Notes under the pieces: generated by a model
What the model saw: the letters and a program-made list of their open reading frames with translations, nothing else
Told to the model about the DNA's origin: nothing
The model's database searches: none
Part shown: piece after piece, positions 9,022 through 16,732 of the stretch
How the letters are laid out: the number at the start of each line of letters is the position of its first letter
Numbering within the stretch: the first letter of the stretch is position 1
Position numbers and translations under genes: made by a program
Origin: Mycobacterium sp. 1274761.0
Lineage (GTDB): Bacteria > Actinomycetota > Actinomycetes > Mycobacteriales > Mycobacteriaceae
Reading direction: 5' to 3'
Length of the DNA stretch: 64,000 nt
Assembly: GCF_001668615.1 (NCBI RefSeq)
Contig: NZ_LZMC01000020.1
Location: forward strand, 21,078-85,077

Positions 9022-10260
9022 ATGGCCGCCCCGAACTTGCCTTCCGGATTCGACTTCACCGATCCCGACATCTACGCCAACCGGTTACCGATGGAGGAGT
9101 TCGCCGAGGTGCGCCGCGCCGCCCCCATCTGGTGGAATGCGCAGCCGCCCGATGTCGGCGGGTTCGGCGACGGCGGGTATTGGGTGGTGAGCAAGCACCG
9201 CGACGTCCGCGAGGTGTCGCTGCGCAGCGACGTGTTCTCCGCGGCGGCGAAGACCGTCGTCCCTCATTTCAATCCGGGCGTGGATGTCCAAGGACAGGTC
9301 AAGGCCTCGAAACTGTCCATGCTGATGATGGACGACCCTGAGCATGCGCGGCTGCGCAAGATCGTCTCGCGGGGGTTCACGCCGCGGGCCGTCGAGCGTC
9401 TGCGATCCGAGTTGAACGAACGCGCCCAGCGCATCGCCGCCGAGGCCGCCGCACAGTCGTCGGGTGACTTCGTGTTGCAGGTTGCCCGCGAGCTGCCGTT
9501 GCAGGCGATCGCCGGACTGCTCGGCGTTCCGTTGGAGGACCGCGAGAAGCTGTTCGACTGGACGAATCAGATGATCGGCGGTGACGACCCGGAGTTCGCG
9601 GAATACGACTCGCTGGCCTCGACGGGTCAATTGATCTGCTACGCCATCGATTTGGCGGCACGCAAGAAGGAGGAACCCAGTTCCAAAGACCAAGACATCG
9701 TCAGCACGCTGGTGGACTCGGAGGCCGACGGTCAGCTGACCGAGGCGGAGTTCGGGATGTTCGTGGTGACGCTGACGGTGGCGGGTAATGAGACGACCCG
9801 CAACTCGATCACCCAGGGCATGATGGCGTTCACTGAGTTTCCCGACCAATGGGAGCTGTTCAAAGAGCGGCGGCCGAAGACCGCCGCCGACGAAATCATC
9901 CGGTGGGCGTCACCGATCACGGCGTTTCAGCGCACGGCGTTGGCCGATACCGAAGTCGGCGGGATGCCGATCAAGAAGGGCCAGCGGCTGGTGCTGTTCT
10001 ACCGGTCGGCGAACTTCGACGAAGACGTTTTTGAGGATCCGTACATGTTCGATATTCGGCGAGATCCTAACCCGCACCTGGGTTTTGGCGGTACGGGTGC
10101 GCACTACTGCGTCGGCGCGAACCTGGCGCGGATGACGATCGACTTGATGTTCAACGCGATCGCCGACCACATTCCCGACCTGAAGCCGGTGTCCGAGCCG
10201 CAGCGGCTGCGATCGAGCTTCATCAACGGCATCAAGCACTGGCAGGTCGAATACCGGTAG
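9022..10260 (+). CDS. Cytochrome P450, CYP125-like steroid C26-monooxygenase family
   Basis: This 412-aa P450 carries the I-helix motif AGNETT, the heme loop FGGTGAHYC with Cys near residue 363, and an N-terminus (PSGFDFTDPDIYANRLP) and C-terminus (GIKHWQV) very like M. tuberculosis CYP125A1, which oxidises cholesterol/cholestenone at C26. AAGGAG lies 5 nt before ATG 9022. In M. tuberculosis CYP125 leads the fadE28-fadE29-chsH2-chsH1-ltp2 operon; here the same set lies opposite, convergent with the P450. It could be a paralogue for another sterol or branched substrate, so no symbol is given. Its last 29 bp overlap the convergent lipase gene. Confidence 0.9.
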   Translation: MAAPNLPSGFDFTDPDIYANRLPMEEFAEVRRAAPIWWNAQPPDVGGFGDGGYWVVSKHRDVREVSLRSDVFSAAAKTVVPHFNPGVDVQGQVKASKLSMLMMDDPEHARLRKIVSRGFTPRAVERLRSELNERAQRIAAEAAAQSSGDFVLQVARELPLQAIAGLLGVPLEDREKLFDWTNQMIGGDDPEFAEYDSLASTGQLICYAIDLAARKKEEPSSKDQDIVSTLVDSEADGQLTEAEFGMFVVTLTVAGNETTRNSITQGMMAFTEFPDQWELFKERRPKTAADEIIRWASPITAFQRTALADTEVGGMPIKKGQRLVLFYRSANFDEDVFEDPYMFDIRRDPNPHLGFGGTGAHYCVGANLARMTIDLMFNAIADHIPDLKPVSEPQRLRSSFINGIKHWQVEYR

Positions 10261-11578
10261 ATTCCGCCGGCAGCGGGTCCTGTGGGTTGCCCACGGGGAT
10301 CGACGCGCAATTGTTCGGCGCGGGCCGCCCGGCGAAGCGGTCGTTGATCCAGTCGATGGCCTGCATCAGCCACGGGCCGAGCGCCGAGGTGTGGCTGAGA
10401 ATGTCGTACTGCTCGTATTGCACGACGCCGCCGCGGGCACAGTAGCCGCGGGCCAGCGTGCGGACGTCGCCGGCGATCATCACACCGTCGCCGCGGCCGA
10501 TGCCGGGCTTGTTCCCCGGCGTGCCTTCGGGAAAGCCGTTGGCGCCCTGGCCGATGAACAGCGGAATCGTCGGCGTTCCGCGGCTCCCCATGATGAGCTG
10601 GTTGGCCAGCATTACGAATATGGGCAGGCTCTCCGGTGTCGGGAAGGCCGGTATCACCAGGTCGCGCCACGTCAACCGCCGGTACCGTGGCTGGCCCAGC
10701 ACATGCACGATCGACGAGTTCTGTATGGCGGCATACAACTGCCGGCCGCGTGGCGTGAGGTACGGCGTGAAGTCCACCTCGAACGCACGCGCGATTCCGA
10801 TCAGCGCCATCGGCATCACGCCCGCCCAGATGGGGGTGCCCTCGACGTAGTGCAGGTTGTGCGCGGGATGCACCAGCACGCCGCCGATCGCCGCACCGAT
10901 CAGGCGCTGGTTGACATCGGGGGCATACGCCGGCGCGAGTTCGGCGGCCCATCCGCTGGCGATCGCGCCGCCGGAATAGCCGAGCAGCGCGACGTTCGCA
11001 TCGGCCGCCGTTTCCACCGCCGACGCGTTGAATGCGGCGCGGATCGAATCGAGGGTGTTCATCCCGTATTCCGGACCAGCGGCGAAGGCTGCGCGCTGGC
11101 CTTCGGTGTCGGGCACGATCACCGTGAACCCTAGAGCGAGAAAGAGCCCGAACACCGCTAGCTCGACGCTGGGCACCAGGCCGCCGAGCGTCAGGCCGCC
11201 GTTGATCGCATACGACGGCTGATCGCTTCGGTTCAGGGAGTCGTAAGCGGATTGGTAGGACAGGATTTTCGCCGTATCGGGTTGGCGCAGAGGCTGAATC
11301 ACCGATGTGACGTTGACAGTCGGTTTGCCGGTCTGACTCGTCGACCGGTAGAGCAACTGCGTGGTCTTCAACGGCGTCGGCAGACCCAGGATGTGGTAGG
11401 GCACGCTGCGGTTGGCCAGCACGGTGCCCGGCGGGATCTGCTCGAGCGGCGTGCTGCCCGAGTAGGTGTAGAACGGGTCGTCCTGCGGCTGCGGCACGGA
11501 CGCTCGCGCCGGGATGACCTGGACGGGCAGCGCGCTCGGCAGCGGGTAGAAGCCCTCGGCTGGCGGTGGCACGGTCAT
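10232..11578 (-). CDS. Secretory-lipase (LIP) family protein
   Basis: This 448-aa protein of the LIP/PF03583-type triacylglycerol lipase family carries the nucleophile elbow GYSGGA, a family-typical stretch TVIVPDTEG, and four cysteines in the C-terminal half. ATG 11578 overlaps the FadD stop (ATGA), making it the last gene of the long catabolic operon. Members are usually exported, yet this start gives a proline-rich N-terminus (TVPPPAEGFYPLPS) without a signal peptide; the 49-codon upstream extension overlaps FadD and also gives none. It may be cytosolic or released otherwise. Confidence 0.82.
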   Translation of the reverse strand: MTVPPPAEGFYPLPSALPVQVIPARASVPQPQDDPFYTYSGSTPLEQIPPGTVLANRSVPYHILGLPTPLKTTQLLYRSTSQTGKPTVNVTSVIQPLRQPDTAKILSYQSAYDSLNRSDQPSYAINGGLTLGGLVPSVELAVFGLFLALGFTVIVPDTEGQRAAFAAGPEYGMNTLDSIRAAFNASAVETAADANVALLGYSGGAIASGWAAELAPAYAPDVNQRLIGAAIGGVLVHPAHNLHYVEGTPIWAGVMPMALIGIARAFEVDFTPYLTPRGRQLYAAIQNSSIVHVLGQPRYRRLTWRDLVIPAFPTPESLPIFVMLANQLIMGSRGTPTIPLFIGQGANGFPEGTPGNKPGIGRGDGVMIAGDVRTLARGYCARGGVVQYEQYDILSHTSALGPWLMQAIDWINDRFAGRPAPNNCASIPVGNPQDPLPAESTGIRPASA

Positions 11579-13149
11579 TGCGCCGAGTATGCCCGTCCGC
11601 GCGCCTCCCGCCTCCACAGCACGCCGTCGCCGGCCGTCACGCCGTCGGCGATCAATGCCCGCTTCAGGATCTTTCTGGTCGCGGTCTGAGGTAGTGCGTC
11701 GTTGATGCGCACGTACCGCGGCCACGCCTTCGGCGACAGATCAGGCTGCGACGCCAAGAATTCCCCGAGCTGCCGGGGCGACAACGCCGCTCCGTCGTTG
11801 AGGACGATGGCGGCCATCACCTGGTCGCCGACGTGCTCGTCGGGCACGGCGTAGACCGCGACGTGGTTGACCTCGGGCAGCCGCTGCAGAATCCGCTCGA
11901 TCGGCCCCGCCGCGAGGTTCTCACCGTCGACCCGCATCCAGTCGGCGGTGCGGCCGGCCAGGTAGATCCAGCCGTCCGCATCGCGGTAGGCCAGATCGCC
12001 CGACCAGTACATGCCGTGCCGCATCCGCTCCGCGGTGGCCGCTTCGTCGTTGTAGTAGCCCGTGAATCCGCCGACGCCGTAGGTGTTGACCAGCTCGCCG
12101 ACTGCCTCGTCGAAGTTGACCAGCGCCCCGTGCTCGTCAAAAACCGCTGGCGCACATTCGGTCACGGTGTCGGCGTGGTACACGCTGACACCCGGATACC
12201 CCTTGCCGATCGACCCCGGCGGGCAGCCGTCCTCACGCATGACGACGACCGCGAATTCACTCGAGCCGAAGCTGTCCACCACCTGGCAGCCGAAGCGCCG
12301 CGCGAACTCCTCGGTGTCGCGCTCGGTGGCCTCGTTGCCGAACGCTGCCCGTAGCGGGTTGTCGGCGTCGTCGGGTTTCTCGGGTGTGCCCAGCACCAGC
12401 GCCAGCGGTTTCCCCACGTAGTTCATGTAGGTGGCGCCGTAACGGCGGATATCGGGCAGAAACCGCGACGGCGAGAACTTCGCAGGCACCATCGTCGCGC
12501 CGCATGCCAGCGCCACCGCCCAGCCCGCCGCCACTCCGTTGGAATGAAACAGCGGCATCGACAGGTAGCAGACATCGTCGGAGGTGAGCCCGAAACGTTC
12601 GGCCAGGCTGGCGCCGCACATCACCGCCATCGCGTGGGCGAACCGCACGGCCTTCGGGTCGCCACTGGTGCCCGACGTGAACAGCATGACGACGGGATCC
12701 ATGCCCTCGGCTTCGCGGTGCGGCACAAGCGGGCCCGCGGACTCGGTCGCGGTGCGGTAGTCGGTTCCGTCGACGTCGATGACGGCTGCGCCGCCCAGGT
12801 CGAGTCCGTCGAGCAGCGGCAGGTGCTCGGTGTCGACCAGCACGAGTTGACAGTCCGAGCGCAGGATGTCGGCGGCCAAGCCGTCACCGCGGCGCGTGGT
12901 GTTGATCCCGCACAGCACATACCCGCCGAGCGCGGCGGCGGCCATGGACCGCAGCATCTCGGGCGTGTTGCCGAGCAGCGCGCCGACGTGCAGGGGCCGC
13001 AACGGGTCGGCGCGTTTGATGAGCACCGACGCCTCCGCCGCCGCCTCGGCCAGGTGCTCACGCCATGTCCACGTGCGGTCGCCGTAGACCATCGCGATCT
13101 CGTCGGCGCCCATCCGTGCACGCAGCAGTTGCTGCACAGTCTCAAACAT
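11575..13149 (-). CDS. FadD17-like acyl-CoA synthetase
   Basis: This 524-aa ANL-superfamily ligase has the ATP-binding P-loop FTSGTSGDPKAVRFAH, the A5/A7 region YWSGDLAYRD, the hinge RTADWMRVDGENL and a C-terminal lysine in ATRKILKRAL, so both domains look intact. It would activate a free acid to its CoA thioester. Overall it resembles the FadD17/FadD19 group of mycobacterial sterol side-chain ligases. It overlaps the DUF35 stop by 8 bp and the lipase ATG by 4, in the middle of the acyl-CoA dehydrogenase/hydratase/aldolase operon, which suggests it feeds those enzymes. Confidence 0.88.
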   Translation of the reverse strand: MFETVQQLLRARMGADEIAMVYGDRTWTWREHLAEAAAEASVLIKRADPLRPLHVGALLGNTPEMLRSMAAAALGGYVLCGINTTRRGDGLAADILRSDCQLVLVDTEHLPLLDGLDLGGAAVIDVDGTDYRTATESAGPLVPHREAEGMDPVVMLFTSGTSGDPKAVRFAHAMAVMCGASLAERFGLTSDDVCYLSMPLFHSNGVAAGWAVALACGATMVPAKFSPSRFLPDIRRYGATYMNYVGKPLALVLGTPEKPDDADNPLRAAFGNEATERDTEEFARRFGCQVVDSFGSSEFAVVVMREDGCPPGSIGKGYPGVSVYHADTVTECAPAVFDEHGALVNFDEAVGELVNTYGVGGFTGYYNDEAATAERMRHGMYWSGDLAYRDADGWIYLAGRTADWMRVDGENLAAGPIERILQRLPEVNHVAVYAVPDEHVGDQVMAAIVLNDGAALSPRQLGEFLASQPDLSPKAWPRYVRINDALPQTATRKILKRALIADGVTAGDGVLWRREARGRAYSAQ

Positions 13150-13546
13150 TGTCGCCTGGCCGATACTTCAGCAGCGTGACCCCGCCTTCATCGCAGAACA
13201 CCGGTGTCACGCGCATCCCGATATGGATGTCCTCGGGCGCGACGTCGACGAGTTCGGTGCTCACCCGCGGGCCGGCGTCCCACTCGACGACGGCGAGCAG
13301 CTGCGGCAGCTTCTCGGTCCACGGCGGACCGGTCGGCCTGCGCGCGACCGTATAGGTGTACAGCGAGCCGTTGCCGTCGATCTCCCGCCACTCGAGGTCA
13401 TCGGCCAGCGTGCCCGGTGCGAACGTGCGGGGGTAGAACACGAAGCGGCCCGTCGACGGCGAGTACTGGATCAGTATTCGATGCTCGCGCAACGCATCCC
13501 AGAACGGTTGCGAGACGGGCGTCGGCTCGGGCAGCGGCACCGTCAT
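13142..13546 (-). CDS. Stand-alone DUF35 (OB-fold) partner of the Ltp2-like aldolase
   Basis: The 134-aa protein starts at ATG 13546, overlapping the aldolase stop by 4 bp. The DUF35 layout is visible: an N-terminal helix (FWDALREHRIL), a rubredoxin-like segment, then the OB-fold (GSLYTYTVARRP, VVEWDAG). The zinc ribbon cysteines are absent: residues 27-46 read QYSPSTGRFVFYPRTFAPGT, where relatives have two CxxC pairs. In M. tuberculosis ChsH2 the DUF35 domain is fused to the MaoC part and holds Ltp2; here it is a separate gene after the aldolase. Binding to the aldolase is therefore inferred. Confidence 0.85.
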   Translation of the reverse strand: MTVPLPEPTPVSQPFWDALREHRILIQYSPSTGRFVFYPRTFAPGTLADDLEWREIDGNGSLYTYTVARRPTGPPWTEKLPQLLAVVEWDAGPRVSTELVDVAPEDIHIGMRVTPVFCDEGGVTLLKYRPGDNV

Positions 13547-14748
13547 CGGTCGCCGCCCAGGATCAACGCGACCTGCTCGCTCATGATGCCGCCGTTGCCG
13601 GTGACGAAGGCCGTGTTGCAGTCGGCGACCTGCGCCTCCCCGGCGCGGCCCATCACTTGCCGGGCGCCGTCGACGACGTGGTGCATGCCCCCGGCAATCC
13701 CGGCCTGCCCGTACGACAGCTGGCCGCCGGCGGTGTTGAGCGGAAAGTCGCCGCGGAAGGTCAGGTCGTGCTCGGTCAGCCACTTCATGCCCTCGCCCTT
13801 GCCGCAGAAGCCGGCGTCCTCCAGTGTCATGAGGACCGTGATGGTGTAGCAGTCGTAGATCGAAGCCATGTCGATGTCGGACCGCTGCAGGCCCGCCATC
13901 GCAAAGGCCCGCTCGGCCGCCCGGGCGATGGGAGTGCGGATGAGGTCATCGGCGTAGGTAGGGGTTTTGAAACGGATGTGCTCGCCGAAACCCTTGACCC
14001 ATACCGGGCGATGACGCGCCTTGCGCGCGACGTCGGCGTTGGCGATCAGCACACCCGCACCGCCCTGCACCCGCATCACGGTCTCGAGCATGTGGATCGG
14101 GTCGGCGATGACCGGACTGTTCAGCACGTCGTCGACGGTGATCGGCTTGCCGTGGAACACCGCTCCGAGGTGAGCGCACGCATTCGTCCGCTGGTCCACA
14201 GCGATGCGGGCGAGAGCCGCTGCGTCGTAACCGAATTCGTAGGCGTAGCGTTGGGCGATCTGGGCGTACGGGCCGTTCTGCCCGACGTTGCCGTAGGGGA
14301 TCTCGAACTCGGCCTGCGGAGATCCGTAGTTGTTGCTCGACGCGCCGTACCAGCGCAGTGTCCGCCCGGGCTTGGACTCCGAGCGCGGGATCTCGGTCGA
14401 TCCGGGCATGACGACGAGCACCGCCTCGCACTGGCCGAGCTCGACGGCCGCGGCGGCCCGCCACACCATACCGGCCGCAGTGGCGCCGCCGAGGTCGACA
14501 CGGTCGCCGAAGTCCAGCGGCAGCCCGAGGTATTCCGACAGGGTCGCCGGCGCGAACATGTCCGACTCGGCGATGCCGTGGGTCGAAAGCCCGTTGACCA
14601 CAGCGGGATCCACGCCGGCGTCGTCGATCACCATTTTCGCCAGCCGGGCATACTGGTCGAGCGTGAACGACGGCGGCGCCGTCTGCTTCTTCTCGGCGGG
14701 CAATTCGGCGATGCCGACGATGGCGGCCTCGCCCCGCAGGCCCGTCAC
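13543..14748 (-). CDS. Ltp2-like thiolase-fold retro-aldolase
   Basis: This 401-aa thiolase-superfamily protein (SCP2/lipid-transfer type) has Thr90 (GGATAAG) where thiolases carry the nucleophilic Cys, so classical thiolysis is unlikely. Tyr298 (IYDCYT) and Tyr346 (GGQLSYGQAG) sit close to the positions reported as catalytic tyrosines in actinobacterial Ltp2, which cleaves 17-hydroxy-steroid-CoA by retro-aldol reaction. It is translationally coupled to a ChsH1-like hydratase upstream and a DUF35 partner downstream, the set Ltp2 needs. The steroid substrate is inferred from family and context. Confidence 0.87.
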   Translation of the reverse strand: MTGLRGEAAIVGIAELPAEKKQTAPPSFTLDQYARLAKMVIDDAGVDPAVVNGLSTHGIAESDMFAPATLSEYLGLPLDFGDRVDLGGATAAGMVWRAAAAVELGQCEAVLVVMPGSTEIPRSESKPGRTLRWYGASSNNYGSPQAEFEIPYGNVGQNGPYAQIAQRYAYEFGYDAAALARIAVDQRTNACAHLGAVFHGKPITVDDVLNSPVIADPIHMLETVMRVQGGAGVLIANADVARKARHRPVWVKGFGEHIRFKTPTYADDLIRTPIARAAERAFAMAGLQRSDIDMASIYDCYTITVLMTLEDAGFCGKGEGMKWLTEHDLTFRGDFPLNTAGGQLSYGQAGIAGGMHHVVDGARQVMGRAGEAQVADCNTAFVTGNGGIMSEQVALILGGDR

Positions 14749-15275
14749 TGACTGCTCCGGTGCGGCAGGGCGACGGTCGCGGTACCCGGCATCAGCACGT
14801 CGTCACCGCGTTTGCAGTAGATGTCGAGATCGACAAGGCCCAGGCCTTTTGTGCTCCTCGCGTGCGCGTCATGTTTGCCTGTGACAGAGCCGCCGAACGT
14901 CAATTCCTGTCCGGGATAGGCGATTGCACGGTTCTGCACCGAGAACGCGACCAGCCGCCCGTCGCCGCCGACCCAGTCGGTCAGCGCCCGCGACAGCAGC
15001 GCCGCCTGCAGCGGCCCCTGCACGAGCACATTGTCGTAGCCCTCGCGATCGCGTGCCCACTCCTTGTCGTAGTGGATGCGATGCCCGTTGTAAGTGGCGG
15101 CGCTGAAGAAGAACATCTGCATCTCATCGACGGTGACGGTCAGCGTGGGAATCGCATCACCGGCGGCGACGTCCTCGAAGTACGGTTGCCTTCTCCCGCG
15201 AACAGACGCAAACGCACCCGTTTTCTCGGCGTTTTGCATGCGTTCACGTCTGCTCGCGGGCATTGGTGAGCTCAT
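14745..15275 (-). CDS. MaoC-fold enoyl-CoA hydratase subunit, ChsH1-like
   Basis: This 176-aa hot-dog fold protein with the motif YNGHRIHYD (residues 62-70) keeps the hydratase His but lacks the usual Asp. It is best read as one half of a heteromeric MaoC hydratase together with the 166-aa subunit encoded just upstream, as in ChsH1-ChsH2. Both ends overlap neighbours by ATGA. Residues 6-27 are encoded by a REP-like palindrome (15195-15260), which explains a basic N-terminal extension; the conserved domain begins near residue 31 (PYFEDVAAGD). Confidence 0.83.
   Translation of the reverse strand: MSSPMPASRRERMQNAEKTGAFASVRGRRQPYFEDVAAGDAIPTLTVTVDEMQMFFFSAATYNGHRIHYDKEWARDREGYDNVLVQGPLQAALLSRALTDWVGGDGRLVAFSVQNRAIAYPGQELTFGGSVTGKHDAHARSTKGLGLVDLDIYCKRGDDVLMPGTATVALPHRSSQ
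15195..15260. repeat. REP-like palindromic repeat inside a coding region
   Basis: Arms at 15195-15208 (CCCGCGAACAGACG) and 15247-15260 (CGTCTGCTCGCGGG) pair at 13 of 14 positions, around an inner A/T-block stem (GCAAACG ... CGTTTTGC). The sequence resembles small palindromes that I recall as scattered, mostly between genes, through mycobacterial genomes. Here it codes for residues 6-27 of the ChsH1-like hydratase. Confidence 0.7.
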
Positions 15276-15772
15276 GCAGGCCGCGCGATCATCGATGTGG
15301 TGGCTTCGGCCAGCAGCTCGCGGTGCTGATTGCGGTATTCAGCCCGCCATGTGACCAGCACGAATTTGCCTGACCTGCCCTCCTTTTCGAGAATCGACTC
15401 GACGATGCGTGTCATCTCGACTTCATCGCCGTGATAGGCGGGCGCATGAAACGTCGTGGATTCGCCGCCCGCCATCCGCCGCGGGGCGCGGGGGAACGCC
15501 ATGCTGCCCGTCACCGCGCCCGACGACCCGTCGGGCCGTAGCTCACCGAGCGCCGCGACGCCGAGGATCGCGTACTGCAGGTACAGCGGTGGGCACACGA
15601 TGTCGCGGTAGCCGTGCTTTCGCGCATAGTCCGCGTCGAACCACAGTGGGTTGTGGTCACCGACCGCGGCCGCCCAGCGCTGCCAGTCGCGCCGGTACAC
15701 CTCACCCGTGGCAACGGCCACGACTTGGCCGATCTTGGCGGCTGATTCCTCATCGATAAGGCTGTCGGTCAC
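15272..15772 (-). CDS. MaoC/FAS1-like dehydratase subunit, ChsH2 N-terminal-domain homologue
   Basis: The 166-aa protein starts at GTG 15772, which overlaps the upstream TGA and has AAGGAG 6 nt before it; ATG 15790 lies farther inside the upstream gene. The hot-dog domain holds VGDHNPLWFD (residues 37-46), with the catalytic Asp and Asn-Pro present but Trp where the hydratase-2 motif has His. The neighbouring 176-aa subunit has the His and no Asp, so the two likely form a complementary heteromeric hydratase. Mycobacterial ChsH2 carries a C-terminal DUF35 domain; this protein lacks it. Confidence 0.83.
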   Translation of the reverse strand: MTDSLIDEESAAKIGQVVAVATGEVYRRDWQRWAAAVGDHNPLWFDADYARKHGYRDIVCPPLYLQYAILGVAALGELRPDGSSGAVTGSMAFPRAPRRMAGGESTTFHAPAYHGDEVEMTRIVESILEKEGRSGKFVLVTWRAEYRNQHRELLAEATTSMIARPA

Positions 15773-16728
15773 CGGACTCCTTCGAGCCATGTCGCGGCGA
15801 TGTCCGCGCCACCGCCGAGCGTCGACAGGATGCGGGCGCGTTCGGAGAACCGGTGGAGGCCGGTGTCGACGACGTAGCCCATGCCGCCGTGCAACTGGTG
15901 CGCATCCAACGTGATCTTCTTGACCTCGGCGGCGCGGATGCGGGCGATCGCGGTCTCGCGGGTGGCGACCTGTCCGCGGCCGATCTGAAACACCGCCGAC
16001 TGCGCGGCGAGCCGCGCCGCCGTCAACGCGATGTGCATATCGGCGACGATATGCTGGGCGGCCTGAAACGACGCGATCGGCCTGCCGAACTGCTCCCGCA
16101 TCTGCGTGTAGTCGACCGTCCGGTCGATCACCGCCTCGCCGACGCCGACGAGGTCCAGACAGTCCAGTGCCACAACAGCATTCGCCAGCCGCCGCAGCTG
16201 GTCGCCGTTTACGGGAGCAGGCTCAGCCAGCACCCTCTCGTCGAAGGAGACCGTATATGCCGGGAAACCGCCCATGGCCGTAATCGGCTCGACGGTGACA
16301 GCGGACATGTCGACGGCGACGACGCCACCGTCGGTGGCCACAACGATCACGTCGGCGACATCCGCATCGACGACGAACTCCGCGACCCCGCTGACCGGTC
16401 GGTGCGCCGCGGCGTCGCGGGGGTCGAACACAGCGACAGTTCCGCGCGCCTCACCCGAGGCAAGTCGCGGCAACCACTGCGACCCGACGCCGAACCAGCT
16501 CAACGCCAACGACGCATACAGCGTGCTCTGAACCACCCTGGGGCACAACGCGCGTCCCGCCTCGACGCAAAAGACCCCGATGTCGCTGAGCGTGCCGTCG
16601 ACTGCCAGGCTGAGCACCCCCGCGTCGGCCAGCGCCTTCCACTGCGCGCCCGGCTCGAGTTCGGCGGCCAGCACGCTCCGACACATCGCGGCCAGGTCGC
16701 GCTCGTCCTGAGAGGGGATCACTCGCAT
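15769..16728 (-). CDS. Acyl-CoA dehydrogenase subunit, FadE28 (ChsE1)-like
   Basis: This 319-aa protein is short for the family, with a shortened N-terminal domain. The C-terminal half has YTQMREQFGRPIASFQAAQH and QLHGGMGYVVDTGLHRF, standard FAD/acyl-CoA motifs. M. tuberculosis FadE28 and FadE29 form an alpha2-beta2 dehydrogenase that desaturates a sterol side-chain CoA thioester. Here the longer partner is encoded directly upstream with 4 bp between them, so the same heteromer is expected. The stop overlaps the GTG of the hydratase subunit. Confidence 0.85.
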   Translation of the reverse strand: MRVIPSQDERDLAAMCRSVLAAELEPGAQWKALADAGVLSLAVDGTLSDIGVFCVEAGRALCPRVVQSTLYASLALSWFGVGSQWLPRLASGEARGTVAVFDPRDAAAHRPVSGVAEFVVDADVADVIVVATDGGVVAVDMSAVTVEPITAMGGFPAYTVSFDERVLAEPAPVNGDQLRRLANAVVALDCLDLVGVGEAVIDRTVDYTQMREQFGRPIASFQAAQHIVADMHIALTAARLAAQSAVFQIGRGQVATRETAIARIRAAEVKKITLDAHQLHGGMGYVVDTGLHRFSERARILSTLGGGADIAATWLEGVR

Positions 16729-16732
16729 GCCG

